A stretch of 60,716 bases of DNA from an uncultured Methylibium sp. (GCF_902826655.1 NZ_CADEFR010000021.1:1-60716); one strand, 5' to 3'; shown: positions 28,531 through 37,036, counted from the first letter of the stretch. A program made the numbers and translations. Notes: generated by a model from the sequence alone, not told the origin.

Positions 28531-29259
28531 ATGGATCGCATGATCTACCTGTCGATGTCGGGCGCGAAGGCGACCATGCAGCGCCAGGACGTGCTGGCCA
28601 ACAACCTGGCCAATGCCTCGACCACCGGCTTCCGTGCCGAGCTGCAGGCCTTCCGCGCCGTGCCGGTGCGCGGCGACGGCGCGTCGACGCGCGCCTACGC
28701 GCTCGAGACCACCACCGGCTACGACCCCAGCGCCGGCCCCATCAGCGCGACCGGCCGCCCGCTCGACGTCGCGATGAGCGGCAACGCCTGGCTGGCCGTG
28801 CAGGGCCTGGACGGCACCGAGGCCTACACCCGCATGGGCTCGCTGCAGACCGATGCCGAGGGCCAGCTGATGACCAGCGGCGGCACCACCGTGCTGGGCG
28901 ACGGCGGCCCGATCACCATCCCCGCGAACACCACGCCCAGCATCGCGCCCGACGGCACGGTCAGCGTGCGCCAGGCCAACGGCAGCATCACGCCGGTCGG
29001 CCGGCTCAAGATGGTCACGCCCGAGGCGCCGCTGCAGCGTGGCGACGACGGCCTGTTCCGCGCCGCCGCCGGCGACCTGCCGGCCGACCCGACCGCGCGA
29101 CTGCAGGACGGCGCCCTCGAAGGCAGCAACGTCAACCCGATCGAGAACATGGTGGCGATGATCGCCGCCGCGCGCCAGTTCGAGGCGCAGATGAAGATGC
29201 TGCAGACCGCGGAGTCCGACGAGAAGGCCGCAGCCTCGCTGCTGTCGCTGAACGGCTGA
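28531..29259 (+). CDS. flgF: Flagellar distal rod protein FlgF
   Basis: Rod protein of 242 residues. It begins MDRMIYLSMSGAKATMQRQD with the rod motif LANNLANASTTGFRAEL. The C-terminal signature is EGSNVNPIENMVAMIAAARQ then FEAQMKMLQTAE. AGGAG lies 6 bp before the ATG. Its usual partner flgG is not adjacent; it is found about 15 kb away at 44539. Confidence 0.95.
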   Translation: MDRMIYLSMSGAKATMQRQDVLANNLANASTTGFRAELQAFRAVPVRGDGASTRAYALETTTGYDPSAGPISATGRPLDVAMSGNAWLAVQGLDGTEAYTRMGSLQTDAEGQLMTSGGTTVLGDGGPITIPANTTPSIAPDGTVSVRQANGSITPVGRLKMVTPEAPLQRGDDGLFRAAAGDLPADPTARLQDGALEGSNVNPIENMVAMIAAARQFEAQMKMLQTAESDEKAAASLLSLNG

Positions 29260-29263
29260 AATC

Positions 29264-31315
29264 GTGGGGCGGGACCGCATCGACCGCTGGTGGGCGAGAC
29301 GCCTGCGCATCGACCGCGGCTCGCTGAAGCTGCGCATCACCCTCGGCGGCATCGCCGCGCTGCTGCTGGGCATCGGCCTGATCGCGCTGCTGCTGGTGCA
29401 GCGCGCCGAACGCGACACGCTGCGCGCCGAGCGCCAGCGCGAGCTGAGCGAGTCGGTGCGCATGGCCACGATCCTGTCGCGCCGGGCGGTGTCGCTGCAG
29501 CGCGCGCTGCGCTCGGTGGCCACGCAGCTCGACCCCGCCACCGTCGCCGACCCCGAGGCGCTGGCGCGCTTCCTGGTGGGCAAGCCGATCATCGGCGACA
29601 TGTTCTCCGGGCTGTTCGTCGCCGACCCCGACGGCCGCGTGCTGGTCCGGGTCGACGGCACGACCGCGCAGCGCCCCGCGCTGCACATCGGCGACCGCCC
29701 CTACTTCCGCCGCACGATCGACGAAGGCCGCGCGCTCATCTCCGAGCCGCTGCCCGGCCGCATCACCGGCGAGCCCATCATCGTCTTCACCCAGCCGGTG
29801 ACCCACGCGGCCGGCACCTACGCCGTGATCGGCGGCGCGCTGCGCCTGGCCCAGCGCGACCTGCTGTCCGACCTGGTCGAGCCGCAGGACGGCGACACGC
29901 AGTCGCTGCTGATCGTCACCGACGCCGGCGGGCGCGTGCTGGCGCACCCGCAGCGCGAGCGCCTGCTCAAGCACCTGGTCGAGGAGCCGCGCCTGCACGA
30001 GGCCTTCGCGGCCTGGGTGGACGCCGGCCAGGCCGTCGAGCCCGCGGGCATGACGCTGCCGCAGTCCGGCGAGGTCGTGACCGTCGCCGGCGTGCCGGGC
30101 CCCGACTGGATGGTCTGGCGCGTGCGGCGCGAGGCCGAACTGCTGGCGCCGCTGCAGTCGGCGCGCCGCGAAGCCCTGATCGCCGCGGCCGCGCTGGTCG
30201 GCGTGATGTCCTTGCTGCTGCTCGGCCTGCTGCACCTGCTGCTGCGGCCGCTGAGCCAGCTCGCGCGGCGTGCGCAGCACCTGTTCGACGGCTCGCTCGC
30301 GGCCGACGCCGGCTGGCCGCAGGCCCGCGGCGAGATCGGCCACCTGGCGCGCGTGCTGCGCCGGGTCGGCACCGAGCGGGTGCAGCTCGAGGCGATGAAC
30401 AGTGAGGTGCTGCGCAAGCTGGCCTCGGTGATGAGCGCGGCGCCGCTGGGCATCGCCTTCACCCGCGACGGCCGCTTCGAGCTGGTCAGCGACGAGTTCT
30501 GCCGCCTGCTGCTGCAGCCGCGCAACGCGCTGCTGGGCCAGTCGACCGCGATGATCTATGCCGACCCGCTGGCGCGCGAGACGCTCGGCCCGCAGGTGCG
30601 CGAGGCCTTCCAGGCCGGCCGCCCCTACGACGGCGAGTGGCTGATGCGGCGCGCCGACGGCTCGGCGTTCTGGGCCAACCTGCGCGGCAGTCCGGTCGAC
30701 CCGCACGACCCCGCCGCCGGCACCATCTGGACCCTGGCCGACATCAGCGCCCAGCGCAGCGAGCGCCAGCAGCTCGAATGGTCGGCCCGCCACGACGCGC
30801 TGACCGGCCTGGCCAACCGCAGCGTGCTCGAGGCGCGGGCGGCGCGGCTGATCGCGGCGGCGCCGATGTCGATGCCCGCCGCGCTGGTGTGCATCGACCT
30901 CGACCGCTTCAAGCCCATCAACGACAGCGCCGGCCATGCCGCCGGCGACGCGATGCTGCGCGCCGTGGGCGAGGCGATGGCCTCGCAGGTGCGCGCCTCG
31001 GACCTGGTGGTGCGCCTCGGCGGCGACGAGTTCGCGCTGCTGCTGGAGCGCTGCAGCCCGGCGACGGCGCTGCGCATCGCCGAGGACGTGCGCGCCGCGA
31101 TCGCCGGCATCGTGCTGGTCTGGGAGGGTCGCCCGCTGAGCGTCGGCGCCAGCCTGGGCGTGGCCGGGCTCGACGCGAAGATGCCCGACCTGGCCGCCTG
31201 GATCGAGGCCGCCGACGCCGCCTGCTACGCCGCCAAGGCGGCCGGCCGCGACGCGGTGCGGACGGCGCCCGGCCCGAACTGGGCCTCCACGACGACGGTC
31301 GCGACGCTGGTCTGA
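29264..31315 (+). CDS. Membrane-bound diguanylate cyclase (dCache-PAS-GGDEF)
   Basis: Predicted c-di-GMP synthase of 683 residues. TM1 is at about residues 24-46 (IAALLLGIGLIALLLV), followed by a periplasmic Cache-type sensor (includes GDRPYFRRTIDEGRALISEP), TM2 near 303-326, a HAMP-like link, a PAS domain at about 390-495 and a C-terminal GGDEF domain. The active site reads RLGGDEF, and an I-site RASD lies exactly five residues before GGDEF, so product inhibition is expected. It starts with GTG 4 bp after flgF and has no EAL domain. Location suggests co-transcription with the rod/hook genes and a role in the motile-sessile switch. Confidence 0.9.
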   Translation: MGRDRIDRWWARRLRIDRGSLKLRITLGGIAALLLGIGLIALLLVQRAERDTLRAERQRELSESVRMATILSRRAVSLQRALRSVATQLDPATVADPEALARFLVGKPIIGDMFSGLFVADPDGRVLVRVDGTTAQRPALHIGDRPYFRRTIDEGRALISEPLPGRITGEPIIVFTQPVTHAAGTYAVIGGALRLAQRDLLSDLVEPQDGDTQSLLIVTDAGGRVLAHPQRERLLKHLVEEPRLHEAFAAWVDAGQAVEPAGMTLPQSGEVVTVAGVPGPDWMVWRVRREAELLAPLQSARREALIAAAALVGVMSLLLLGLLHLLLRPLSQLARRAQHLFDGSLAADAGWPQARGEIGHLARVLRRVGTERVQLEAMNSEVLRKLASVMSAAPLGIAFTRDGRFELVSDEFCRLLLQPRNALLGQSTAMIYADPLARETLGPQVREAFQAGRPYDGEWLMRRADGSAFWANLRGSPVDPHDPAAGTIWTLADISAQRSERQQLEWSARHDALTGLANRSVLEARAARLIAAAPMSMPAALVCIDLDRFKPINDSAGHAAGDAMLRAVGEAMASQVRASDLVVRLGGDEFALLLERCSPATALRIAEDVRAAIAGIVLVWEGRPLSVGASLGVAGLDAKMPDLAAWIEAADAACYAAKAAGRDAVRTAPGPNWASTTTVATLV

Positions 31316-31319
31316 ACCT

Positions 31320-31358
31320 GCATGTCCGGATCCCGGGCCGCCTTGCGTGGTACCGGGT
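31320..31358 (+). promoter_or_regulatory. Putative ECF-type promoter, copy A
   Basis: GCATGTCCGG, 14 bp, TGCGTGGTAC, then CGGGT. The same blocks with the same 14-bp spacing occur at 36486-36524. TGTC-type -35 and CGT-type -10 elements are usual for some ECF groups. It lies between the cyclase gene and the GNAT-patatin pair, with the GNAT start 15 bp past the element. Confidence 0.6.
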
Positions 31359-31373
31359 TCAGGGAGACATGCC

Positions 31374-31946
31374 ATGAACACTCACCACCACTGGACGGCG
31401 CCCGACGGCACCGCCCTGCTGATGCGGCCCCTGTGCCTGCGCGACGCGCCGGCACTGGACGCCCTCTTCGCCAGCCTGCCGGACCACGACCGCCGCAGCC
31501 GCTTCCACGGCGCGATCAAGGGACTGTCGCCCGCGTGGCTGCAGCGCCTGACCCGGGTCGACCCGCACCACCTGGCGCTCGGCGTCACCCTGCCGGGTGC
31601 CGGCGGCGATGCGCTGATCGCCGAGGCGCGCTGGGCCATCGACGACAGCGGCAACGCCGCCGAGCTGGCGCTGACGGTCGATCCGGCCTGGCGCCGCCAC
31701 GGCATCGGCCAGCGCTGCGTGCGCGCGCTGCTGCAGTCGGCCGCCGAGTCCGGCCTGCGCTGGCTCTACGGCCGCGTGCTGATCGACAACGCGGCGATGC
31801 TGGTGCTGCTGCAGCGCGCGGGCTTCCGCTGCCGCGTCAGCCGCAGCGAGCAGTCGCTGGTCATCGCCGAGCGCGCCCTCGAGGCCGCCGAGCCGACGGG
31901 GCTCTGGCCGGCGCGGCGCATGCCGGGCCTGGGGCTGCAGCTGTGA
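31374..31946 (+). CDS. GNAT-family N-acetyltransferase
   Basis: A 190-residue acetyltransferase resembling the GNAT domain of Pat-type protein acetyltransferases (LCLRDAPALDALFASLPDHD, then RRSRFHGAIKGLSP). The acetyl-CoA loop is in VDPAWRRHGIGQRCVRALLQ, and the late motif DNAAMLVLLQRAGFRCRV is typical. AGGGAGA precedes ATG 31374. The substrate is unknown. It is coupled to a patatin (GTGA overlap) and preceded by the putative ECF promoter. Confidence 0.85.
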   Translation: MNTHHHWTAPDGTALLMRPLCLRDAPALDALFASLPDHDRRSRFHGAIKGLSPAWLQRLTRVDPHHLALGVTLPGAGGDALIAEARWAIDDSGNAAELALTVDPAWRRHGIGQRCVRALLQSAAESGLRWLYGRVLIDNAAMLVLLQRAGFRCRVSRSEQSLVIAERALEAAEPTGLWPARRMPGLGLQL

Positions 31947-32824
31947 GGCCGGCCCACCCCGCGCCGGCCCGGCCACGGCTCGCCCTGGTGCTGGGCAGCG
32001 GCGGCGTGCGCAGCATCGCCGGCGTCGGCATCAACGACGTGCTGTGGCGCGCCGGCCTCCGCCCCGACCTCGTCGTCGGCTGCAGCTCGGGCGCGGTGTT
32101 CGGCGCCACCATCGCCGCCGGCATGGCCAGCGACGAGGCGCTGCGCGCCGCCACCTCGCTGTGGTCGGCCGAGCTGACCGAGCAGCGCCGCTGGCGCGCC
32201 TACGCGCAGCTGGTGGCGCCGCGGCTGGCGGGCTTCGACGCCGGCTTCGCGATGCGCGACGACCACCTGATCGCCGAGCGCATCCGCCGCGCCTTCGGCA
32301 GCGCCCGGCTCGAGGACCTGCCGATCGCGCTGCGCGTCGTCGCGACCGAGGCCGCCAGCGGCCAGCCGGTGGTGCTGAGCCGCGGCCGCGTGGCCGACGC
32401 GCTGCGTGCCAGCGTCGCCGTGCCCTTCATCTTCCCGAGCGTCGAGATCGACGGCCGCCGCCTCGTCGACGGCGTGGTCTCGGACCCGCTGCCGGTGTCG
32501 GCCGCGGCCGACGCGCAGGTGGTCGTCACGCTGGGCCTGCGCGGCACGATGCCGCGCCGCATCGACCGGGTCTCGCGCCTGGTCGCGCAGGCCACCACGG
32601 CGATGATCAACAACCTGATGGACGCGCGCGTCGCCGCGGCCCGCGCGACCGGCCACCGCATGGTCCACATCGAGCTCGAGATCGACCGCCGCGTCGGCCT
32701 GTGGGAGACCGGCGCCATGCCCTACCTCTACGAGGCCGGCCGGCGCGCGGCGGCGCAGCAGCTGCCGCGCATCCTGGCCCTGCTGGACGATGCCGGCGAC
32801 GCCGCCGAGCGCAGCGCCGCATGA
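31943..32824 (+). CDS. Patatin-like phospholipase
   Basis: Cytoplasmic patatin/RssA-type hydrolase of 293 residues. The oxyanion-hole motif is LVLGSGGVRSIAGVG, the nucleophile elbow GCSSGAVFG (GXSXG, Ser-Cys-Ser-Ser context), and the catalytic Asp is in RLVDGVVSDPLP (DG-V rather than the usual DGG/A). No signal peptide. The GTG start overlaps the GNAT stop (GTGA), so both are translated together. Likely acts on phospholipids or acyl esters; the true substrate cannot be told from sequence. Confidence 0.87.
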   Translation: MRPAHPAPARPRLALVLGSGGVRSIAGVGINDVLWRAGLRPDLVVGCSSGAVFGATIAAGMASDEALRAATSLWSAELTEQRRWRAYAQLVAPRLAGFDAGFAMRDDHLIAERIRRAFGSARLEDLPIALRVVATEAASGQPVVLSRGRVADALRASVAVPFIFPSVEIDGRRLVDGVVSDPLPVSAAADAQVVVTLGLRGTMPRRIDRVSRLVAQATTAMINNLMDARVAAARATGHRMVHIELEIDRRVGLWETGAMPYLYEAGRRAAAQQLPRILALLDDAGDAAERSAA

Positions 32825-32908
32825 GCCGCCTCGCCGTTCGGGCGGCCGGACGAGGCCGCGCCGACCTCGGCCGTGCCAGGCGCGGCCCGCCGCGGTATTC
32901 TCGAATCG

Positions 32909-33451
32909 ATGCGGTCCCCCGACCCCACGATCCCGCCGAAGCCCGAACCGGTGCAGGTGCTCTTCCCCGCGCTCTACCCCGAGCTGCGGCGGCTGGCGCG
33001 CTCGCGCCTGGCGTCGGGCGGGCGCCACACGCTGCTGGACACCGCGGCGCTGGTGCACGAGGCCTTCCTGCGCATGCAGCGCGACGGCGGCGTCGCCGTC
33101 AAGGACCGCGAGCACTTCCTCGCCTACGCCGCCACGACGATGCGCTCGATCGTGATCGACTTCGTGCGCCGGAGCAGTGCCGACCGGCGCGGCGGCGGGG
33201 CCGAGCACATCACGCTGGACACGCGCGCGGCCGAGGCCCTGGGCGCGTCGGACGACGAGATCCTCGAGGTGCACGAGGCGCTCGAGACGCTGGCCAAGGT
33301 CGATGCGCGGCTGGTGCGCGTGGTCGAGATGCGCTACTTCGCCGGGCTGACCGACGTCGAGATCGGCAGCGCGCTGGGCGTGACCGACCGCACCGTGCGG
33401 CGCGACTGGGAGCGCGCCCGCCTGCTGCTGGCCGACATGCTCGGCCGCTAG
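32909..33451 (+). CDS. ECF sigma factor of the Ser/Thr-kinase-linked type (TIGR02999-like)
   Basis: A 180-residue sigma factor. Region 2 reads FPALYPELRRLARSRLASGG with ALVHEAFLRMQRDG and FLAYAATTMRSIVIDFVRR. Region 4 reads VVEMRYFAGLTDVEIGSALG then VTDRTVRRDWERARLLL. This is the Sigma70_ECF family, which is usually encoded beside a protein kinase rather than an anti-sigma factor. The kinase gene follows 34 bp downstream. ATG 32909 is preceded by GGTATTCTCGAATCG, which contains a housekeeping-like -10 (TATTCT). By analogy with the EcfP-PknT pair of Vibrio parahaemolyticus (ECF43), activity is probably switched on by phosphorylation. Confidence 0.9.
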   Translation: MRSPDPTIPPKPEPVQVLFPALYPELRRLARSRLASGGRHTLLDTAALVHEAFLRMQRDGGVAVKDREHFLAYAATTMRSIVIDFVRRSSADRRGGGAEHITLDTRAAEALGASDDEILEVHEALETLAKVDARLVRVVEMRYFAGLTDVEIGSALGVTDRTVRRDWERARLLLADMLGR

Positions 33452-33476
33452 GGCCCGCCAGCCTGAAGGCGGGCCC
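33451..33476 (+). other. Perfect 9-bp hairpin between sigma factor and kinase genes
   Basis: GGGCCCGCC, 8-nt loop, GGCGGGCCC starts at the last base of the sigma-factor stop codon and ends 9 bp before the kinase ATG. There is no T tract, so it is not a simple terminator. It may tune translation or mRNA stability between the two regulators. Confidence 0.55.
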
Positions 33477-33485
33477 GTCGTCGCC

Positions 33486-36485
33486 ATGAAGCCCAGCCCC
33501 GACGCCGAGCGCCTGAAGCGCATCAACGCGCTGCTCGAGTCGGCGCTCGCGCTGCCCGAGACCGAGCGCGAGACCTGGCTGCAGGGCCTGCCGGCCGACC
33601 AGCAGCCGCTGGTGCCGGCACTCAGCGCGATGCTGTCGCGCGCCGCGGTCGAGACCGACTCCTTCCTGCGCCGCCCGGTCGAGGTGGCGCTGGATGCGCT
33701 CGACGCGCTGGACCCCGCGCCCGACCGCCCCGGCGACCGCATCGGCCGCTACCGCCTGGTGCGCGAGATCGGCGTCGGCGGCATGGCCACCGTGTGGCTG
33801 GCCGAGCCGGTCGACGACGCGCTGCAGCGCCAGGTCGCGCTGAAGCTGCCGCGCACCGGCTGGAGCCAGGGCCTGGCGCAGCGCATGGCGCGCGAGCGCG
33901 ACATCCTGGCCTCGCTCGAACACCCGCGCATCGCCCGCCTCTACGACGCCGGCGTCACCGCCGAGGGCCGCCCGTGGCTGGCGATGGAATGCGTCGACGG
34001 CCTGCCGATCGACCGCCATGCCCGCGAGCACAAGCTCGACGTGGCGCAGCGCCTGCGGCTGTTCCTGCAGGTCGCCGACGCGGTGGCCCACGCGCACGCG
34101 CGGCTGGTCGTGCACCGCGACCTGAAACCCAGCAATATCCTCGTCACGCCGCAGGGCGAGGTGCGGCTGCTCGACTTCGGCGTCGCCAAGCTGCTGGAGC
34201 AGGACGCGCCGCCGTCCTCGCAGCTCACGCAGCTGCTGGGTCGCGCGCTGACGCCCGACTACGCCTCGCCCGAGCAGGTCGCCGGCAAGCCGGTCGGCGT
34301 CGCGACCGACGTCTACTCGCTCGGCGTCGTGCTCTACGAGCTGCTGGCCGGTCAGCGGCCCTACCGGCTGGGCCGCGACAGCACCGCGGCGCTCGAGGAA
34401 GCCATCCTCGCCGCCGACGTGCCGCCCGCCAGCACGCGCACCGCCGGCGACCGGCGGCTGGCCCGCCAGCTGCGCGGCGACCTCGACACCATCCTCGAGA
34501 AGGCGCTGCGCAAGAGCCAGCGCGACCGCTACGCGAGCGTCGAGTCCCTGGCCGCCGACATCGAGCGCTACCTCGCCGGCGAGCCCATCCTCGCCGCGCC
34601 GCACAGCCGCAGCTACCGGCTCGGCAAGTTCGTGCGGCGCCACCGCCTGCAGGTCGGCGCCGGCCTGGCCGTCGGCGTCGCGGTCGTCGCGGGCGCCGGC
34701 GTGTCGATGTGGCAGGCGAAGCGCGCGGTCGAACAGGCGGCGCTGGCGCAGCGCGAGACGCAGCGCGCGCAGGCGGTGCAGGAGGTGCTGCTCAACCTGT
34801 TCCGCTCCAACTCGCTGAAGAACCCCGACCCGATCCGCGCACGCCAGACCACGGCGCGCGAACTGCTAGACATCGGCGCGGCCCAGGCCGTCGAGAGCCT
34901 GAAGGACTCGCCGGCGGCGCAGGACGACGTGCTCAACACCCTGGCCGACATGTACTACCAGCTCGGCCTGCATGACGACGCGGTGCGCATGCGCGAGCAG
35001 CGGCTGGACGCGCTGCGCCGCGCCTACGGCCCATCCGATCCGCGCGTCGCCGAGGCGCTGCTCGCCCTGGCCAACGACGTCGCGGCCACCGACCGGCCGA
35101 TGCGTGCCGTCGCGGCGCTGGACGAGGCCCGACGCATCCTCGACGCGGCCGGGGACCACAGCTCCGAGACGCGCGGCTGGGTGCTGCTGGAGTCGGCCCA
35201 GCACCAGCAGTACTACTCGGTGGCCGCGGCCCGCCGCGACGCGCTGGCCGCGCAGCAGCACTTCCGCACCCGCCCGTCCGAGTGGACCAGCCACTTCCAC
35301 GCACAGCAGGCCGTGGCGCGGGCGCAGTTCATCGCCGGCGAGTACGCGGCCGCCGCGGCGGGACATGACCGGGCGCTGGAGCTCGCGGAACGCCATCTCA
35401 ACGGGCCGTCGGCCTGGTCGATCACGCCGCTGGTGCAACGCGCCGAGGCCCATGCCGGCGACCTGCGGCTCGACGACGCCGAGCGCGACCTGCGCACGGC
35501 GCTCGCGCTGGCGCGCCGGCTCACCGGCGAGCACAGCAGCGTCACGCTGCAGACGCAGCTCAAGCTCGGCGGCCTGCTGCACGCCACCGGCCGGCGCGAC
35601 GAGGGCCGCCGGCTGGTGCAGGACGGCATCGCCGCGACCGAGCGCGAGGCGTCGAACGCGACGCCCAATGCCATCGACGCGGCCCGGCGCGTCGGCGGCC
35701 AGCTGATGCTCGACGACGGCCGGCTCGCCGAAGGCCATGCGCGCCTGGCGAGCGGCACCGACACGCTGCGGCGCCAGCTGCCCGACTCGCTGCCGCTGTC
35801 GCGCCTGCTGCTGCTCGAGGCCGAGCCGCTGACGGCCATGGGCCGCTACGACGCAGCCCGGCGCGCACTCGACGAAGCCTGGACCGCGTGGCGCCGCATC
35901 GCCGGCGATGCGGCCCTGCCGGCGCTGCAAAACCGCTACCTGATCGAGCAGGCCCGCCTGCTGCTGGCGGGCGGCGACGCGGCCGCGGCCGACGCGAAGC
36001 TGGCCGCCGTCACGGCGCCGCCCAACGCCGCGCGGCTGCCGCTGCGCCTGGACGAGACGCGCGCGCAGCTGCTGCTGGCCCAGGTGCGCCTGGCGCAGCA
36101 GCGGCCGGGCGACGCGCAGTCGCTGGCGCAACTGGCGCTGGATCACGTGCGCGGCTCGCCGCTGCGCGACCGCTACCCGCGGCTCGAGGCCGAGGCGCTG
36201 CTGCGCCTGGGCCAGGCACGCCAGCGCGGCGGCGAGCCGCGGACGGCGCGCCCCGAGCTCGAGGCCGCGCTCGCGCTGCGGGTCGCTCAGGAGTGGGCCG
36301 ACAGTCCCTGGCTGGCCGAGGCGCGCATCGCGCTCGCCGACTGCCTGATCGACCTGGGCGACCGGCGCAGCGCACGCGCCCTGCTGGCCGAGGCCGCACG
36401 GGCGCAGCGCGCCCACGCCGAACTCGGCGCCCACCTGAAGGCGCCGCTGCAGGACGCATCGACCCGCGTCGTCGCCAGCCGCTGA
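33486..36485 (+). CDS. Transmembrane Ser/Thr protein kinase with TPR-like extracytoplasmic region
   Basis: A 999-residue Hanks-type kinase. The kinase domain spans about residues 88-360: glycine loop IGVGGMATVW, catalytic Lys120 (VALKLP), HRDLKPSNIL (Asp212), DFGVAKLL (Asp230) and the APE-like TPDYASPEQV. All catalytic residues are intact. A single TM at about 387-411 (VGAGLAVGVAVVAGAGVSMW) is followed by about 580 residues of Ala/Arg/Leu-rich helical, TPR-like sequence (e.g. LDDAERDLRTALALARRLTG), probably periplasmic. About 60 N-terminal residues typical of sigma-associated kinases precede the kinase domain. It is predicted to phosphorylate the ECF sigma factor encoded just upstream in response to an envelope signal. 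The start lacks a clear Shine-Dalgarno. Confidence 0.9.
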   Translation: MKPSPDAERLKRINALLESALALPETERETWLQGLPADQQPLVPALSAMLSRAAVETDSFLRRPVEVALDALDALDPAPDRPGDRIGRYRLVREIGVGGMATVWLAEPVDDALQRQVALKLPRTGWSQGLAQRMARERDILASLEHPRIARLYDAGVTAEGRPWLAMECVDGLPIDRHAREHKLDVAQRLRLFLQVADAVAHAHARLVVHRDLKPSNILVTPQGEVRLLDFGVAKLLEQDAPPSSQLTQLLGRALTPDYASPEQVAGKPVGVATDVYSLGVVLYELLAGQRPYRLGRDSTAALEEAILAADVPPASTRTAGDRRLARQLRGDLDTILEKALRKSQRDRYASVESLAADIERYLAGEPILAAPHSRSYRLGKFVRRHRLQVGAGLAVGVAVVAGAGVSMWQAKRAVEQAALAQRETQRAQAVQEVLLNLFRSNSLKNPDPIRARQTTARELLDIGAAQAVESLKDSPAAQDDVLNTLADMYYQLGLHDDAVRMREQRLDALRRAYGPSDPRVAEALLALANDVAATDRPMRAVAALDEARRILDAAGDHSSETRGWVLLESAQHQQYYSVAAARRDALAAQQHFRTRPSEWTSHFHAQQAVARAQFIAGEYAAAAAGHDRALELAERHLNGPSAWSITPLVQRAEAHAGDLRLDDAERDLRTALALARRLTGEHSSVTLQTQLKLGGLLHATGRRDEGRRLVQDGIAATEREASNATPNAIDAARRVGGQLMLDDGRLAEGHARLASGTDTLRRQLPDSLPLSRLLLLEAEPLTAMGRYDAARRALDEAWTAWRRIAGDAALPALQNRYLIEQARLLLAGGDAAAADAKLAAVTAPPNAARLPLRLDETRAQLLLAQVRLAQQRPGDAQSLAQLALDHVRGSPLRDRYPRLEAEALLRLGQARQRGGEPRTARPELEAALALRVAQEWADSPWLAEARIALADCLIDLGDRRSARALLAEAARAQRAHAELGAHLKAPLQDASTRVVASR

Positions 36486-36524
36486 GCATGTCCGGCTGCG
36501 GCCGGCCCCTGCGTGGTACTGGGT
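36486..36524 (+). promoter_or_regulatory. Putative ECF-type promoter, copy B
   Basis: GCATGTCCGG, 14 bp, TGCGTGGTAC, then TGGGT, duplicating the element at 31320-31358 with the spacer length conserved and the spacer sequence diverged. It lies directly after the kinase stop, 47 bp before the start of the small membrane protein gene. A short inverted repeat CGAGCC/GGCTCG follows in the leader. Confidence 0.6.
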
Positions 36525-36571
36525 ACGAGCCCTTGCTTCTTGGCTCGCATCAACGCCCCAGGGAGAACATC

Positions 36572-37015
36572 ATGACCTTCGCCACCTCGCCCTCCACGTC
36601 GCCTTCGCTGTCGTCCAGCGCCCGCCTGCGTCGCCGGCGCCGCGCCGCCGAGCGCCTGCGCCGCTTCGCGCTCGCGATCCCGCTGACGACGCTGCTGGCC
36701 GTGCCCTTCATCGCGTTCAACGCCTACGACGCGCGCGACCCCTCGCTGAGCACCGTGCAGGGCGCCAGTCTCGCCCAGGCCGAGCAGGCCTTCCGCGAGC
36801 GCCGCTACGCGCATGCCTACGGCCGCCTCAGCGCGCTGGCCGACGCCGGCCACGTGCCGTCGGCACGGCTCGCGATCGTGATGCACGACCAGGGTCCGGC
36901 GCTGTTCGGCAGCGGCTGGGCCGCCACGCCGGCGCAGCAGCGGCGCTGGAACGCGCTGGTCGTCAACGCCGCGCGCAACCGCATCGATTTCCTGGACACC
37001 GAGCGCGGCGACTGA
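36572..37015 (+). CDS. Small single-pass membrane protein with one Sel1/TPR-like repeat
   Basis: A 147-residue protein. A Ser/Thr-rich then Arg-rich N-terminus (LRRRRRAAERLRR) precedes one TM at about residues 32-52 (FALAIPLTTLLAVPFIAFNA). The remainder, including AEQAFRERRYAHAYGRLSAL then ADAGHVPSARLAI, resembles a Sel1/TPR repeat and should face the periplasm. AGGGAGAA precedes the ATG. No known family was recognised. Its position behind copy B of the repeated promoter element makes it a candidate output or modulator of the kinase/sigma system. Confidence 0.7.
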   Translation: MTFATSPSTSPSLSSSARLRRRRRAAERLRRFALAIPLTTLLAVPFIAFNAYDARDPSLSTVQGASLAQAEQAFRERRYAHAYGRLSALADAGHVPSARLAIVMHDQGPALFGSGWAATPAQQRRWNALVVNAARNRIDFLDTERGD

Positions 37016-37036
37016 GGCGGCCGCGGCCGGCACCGC

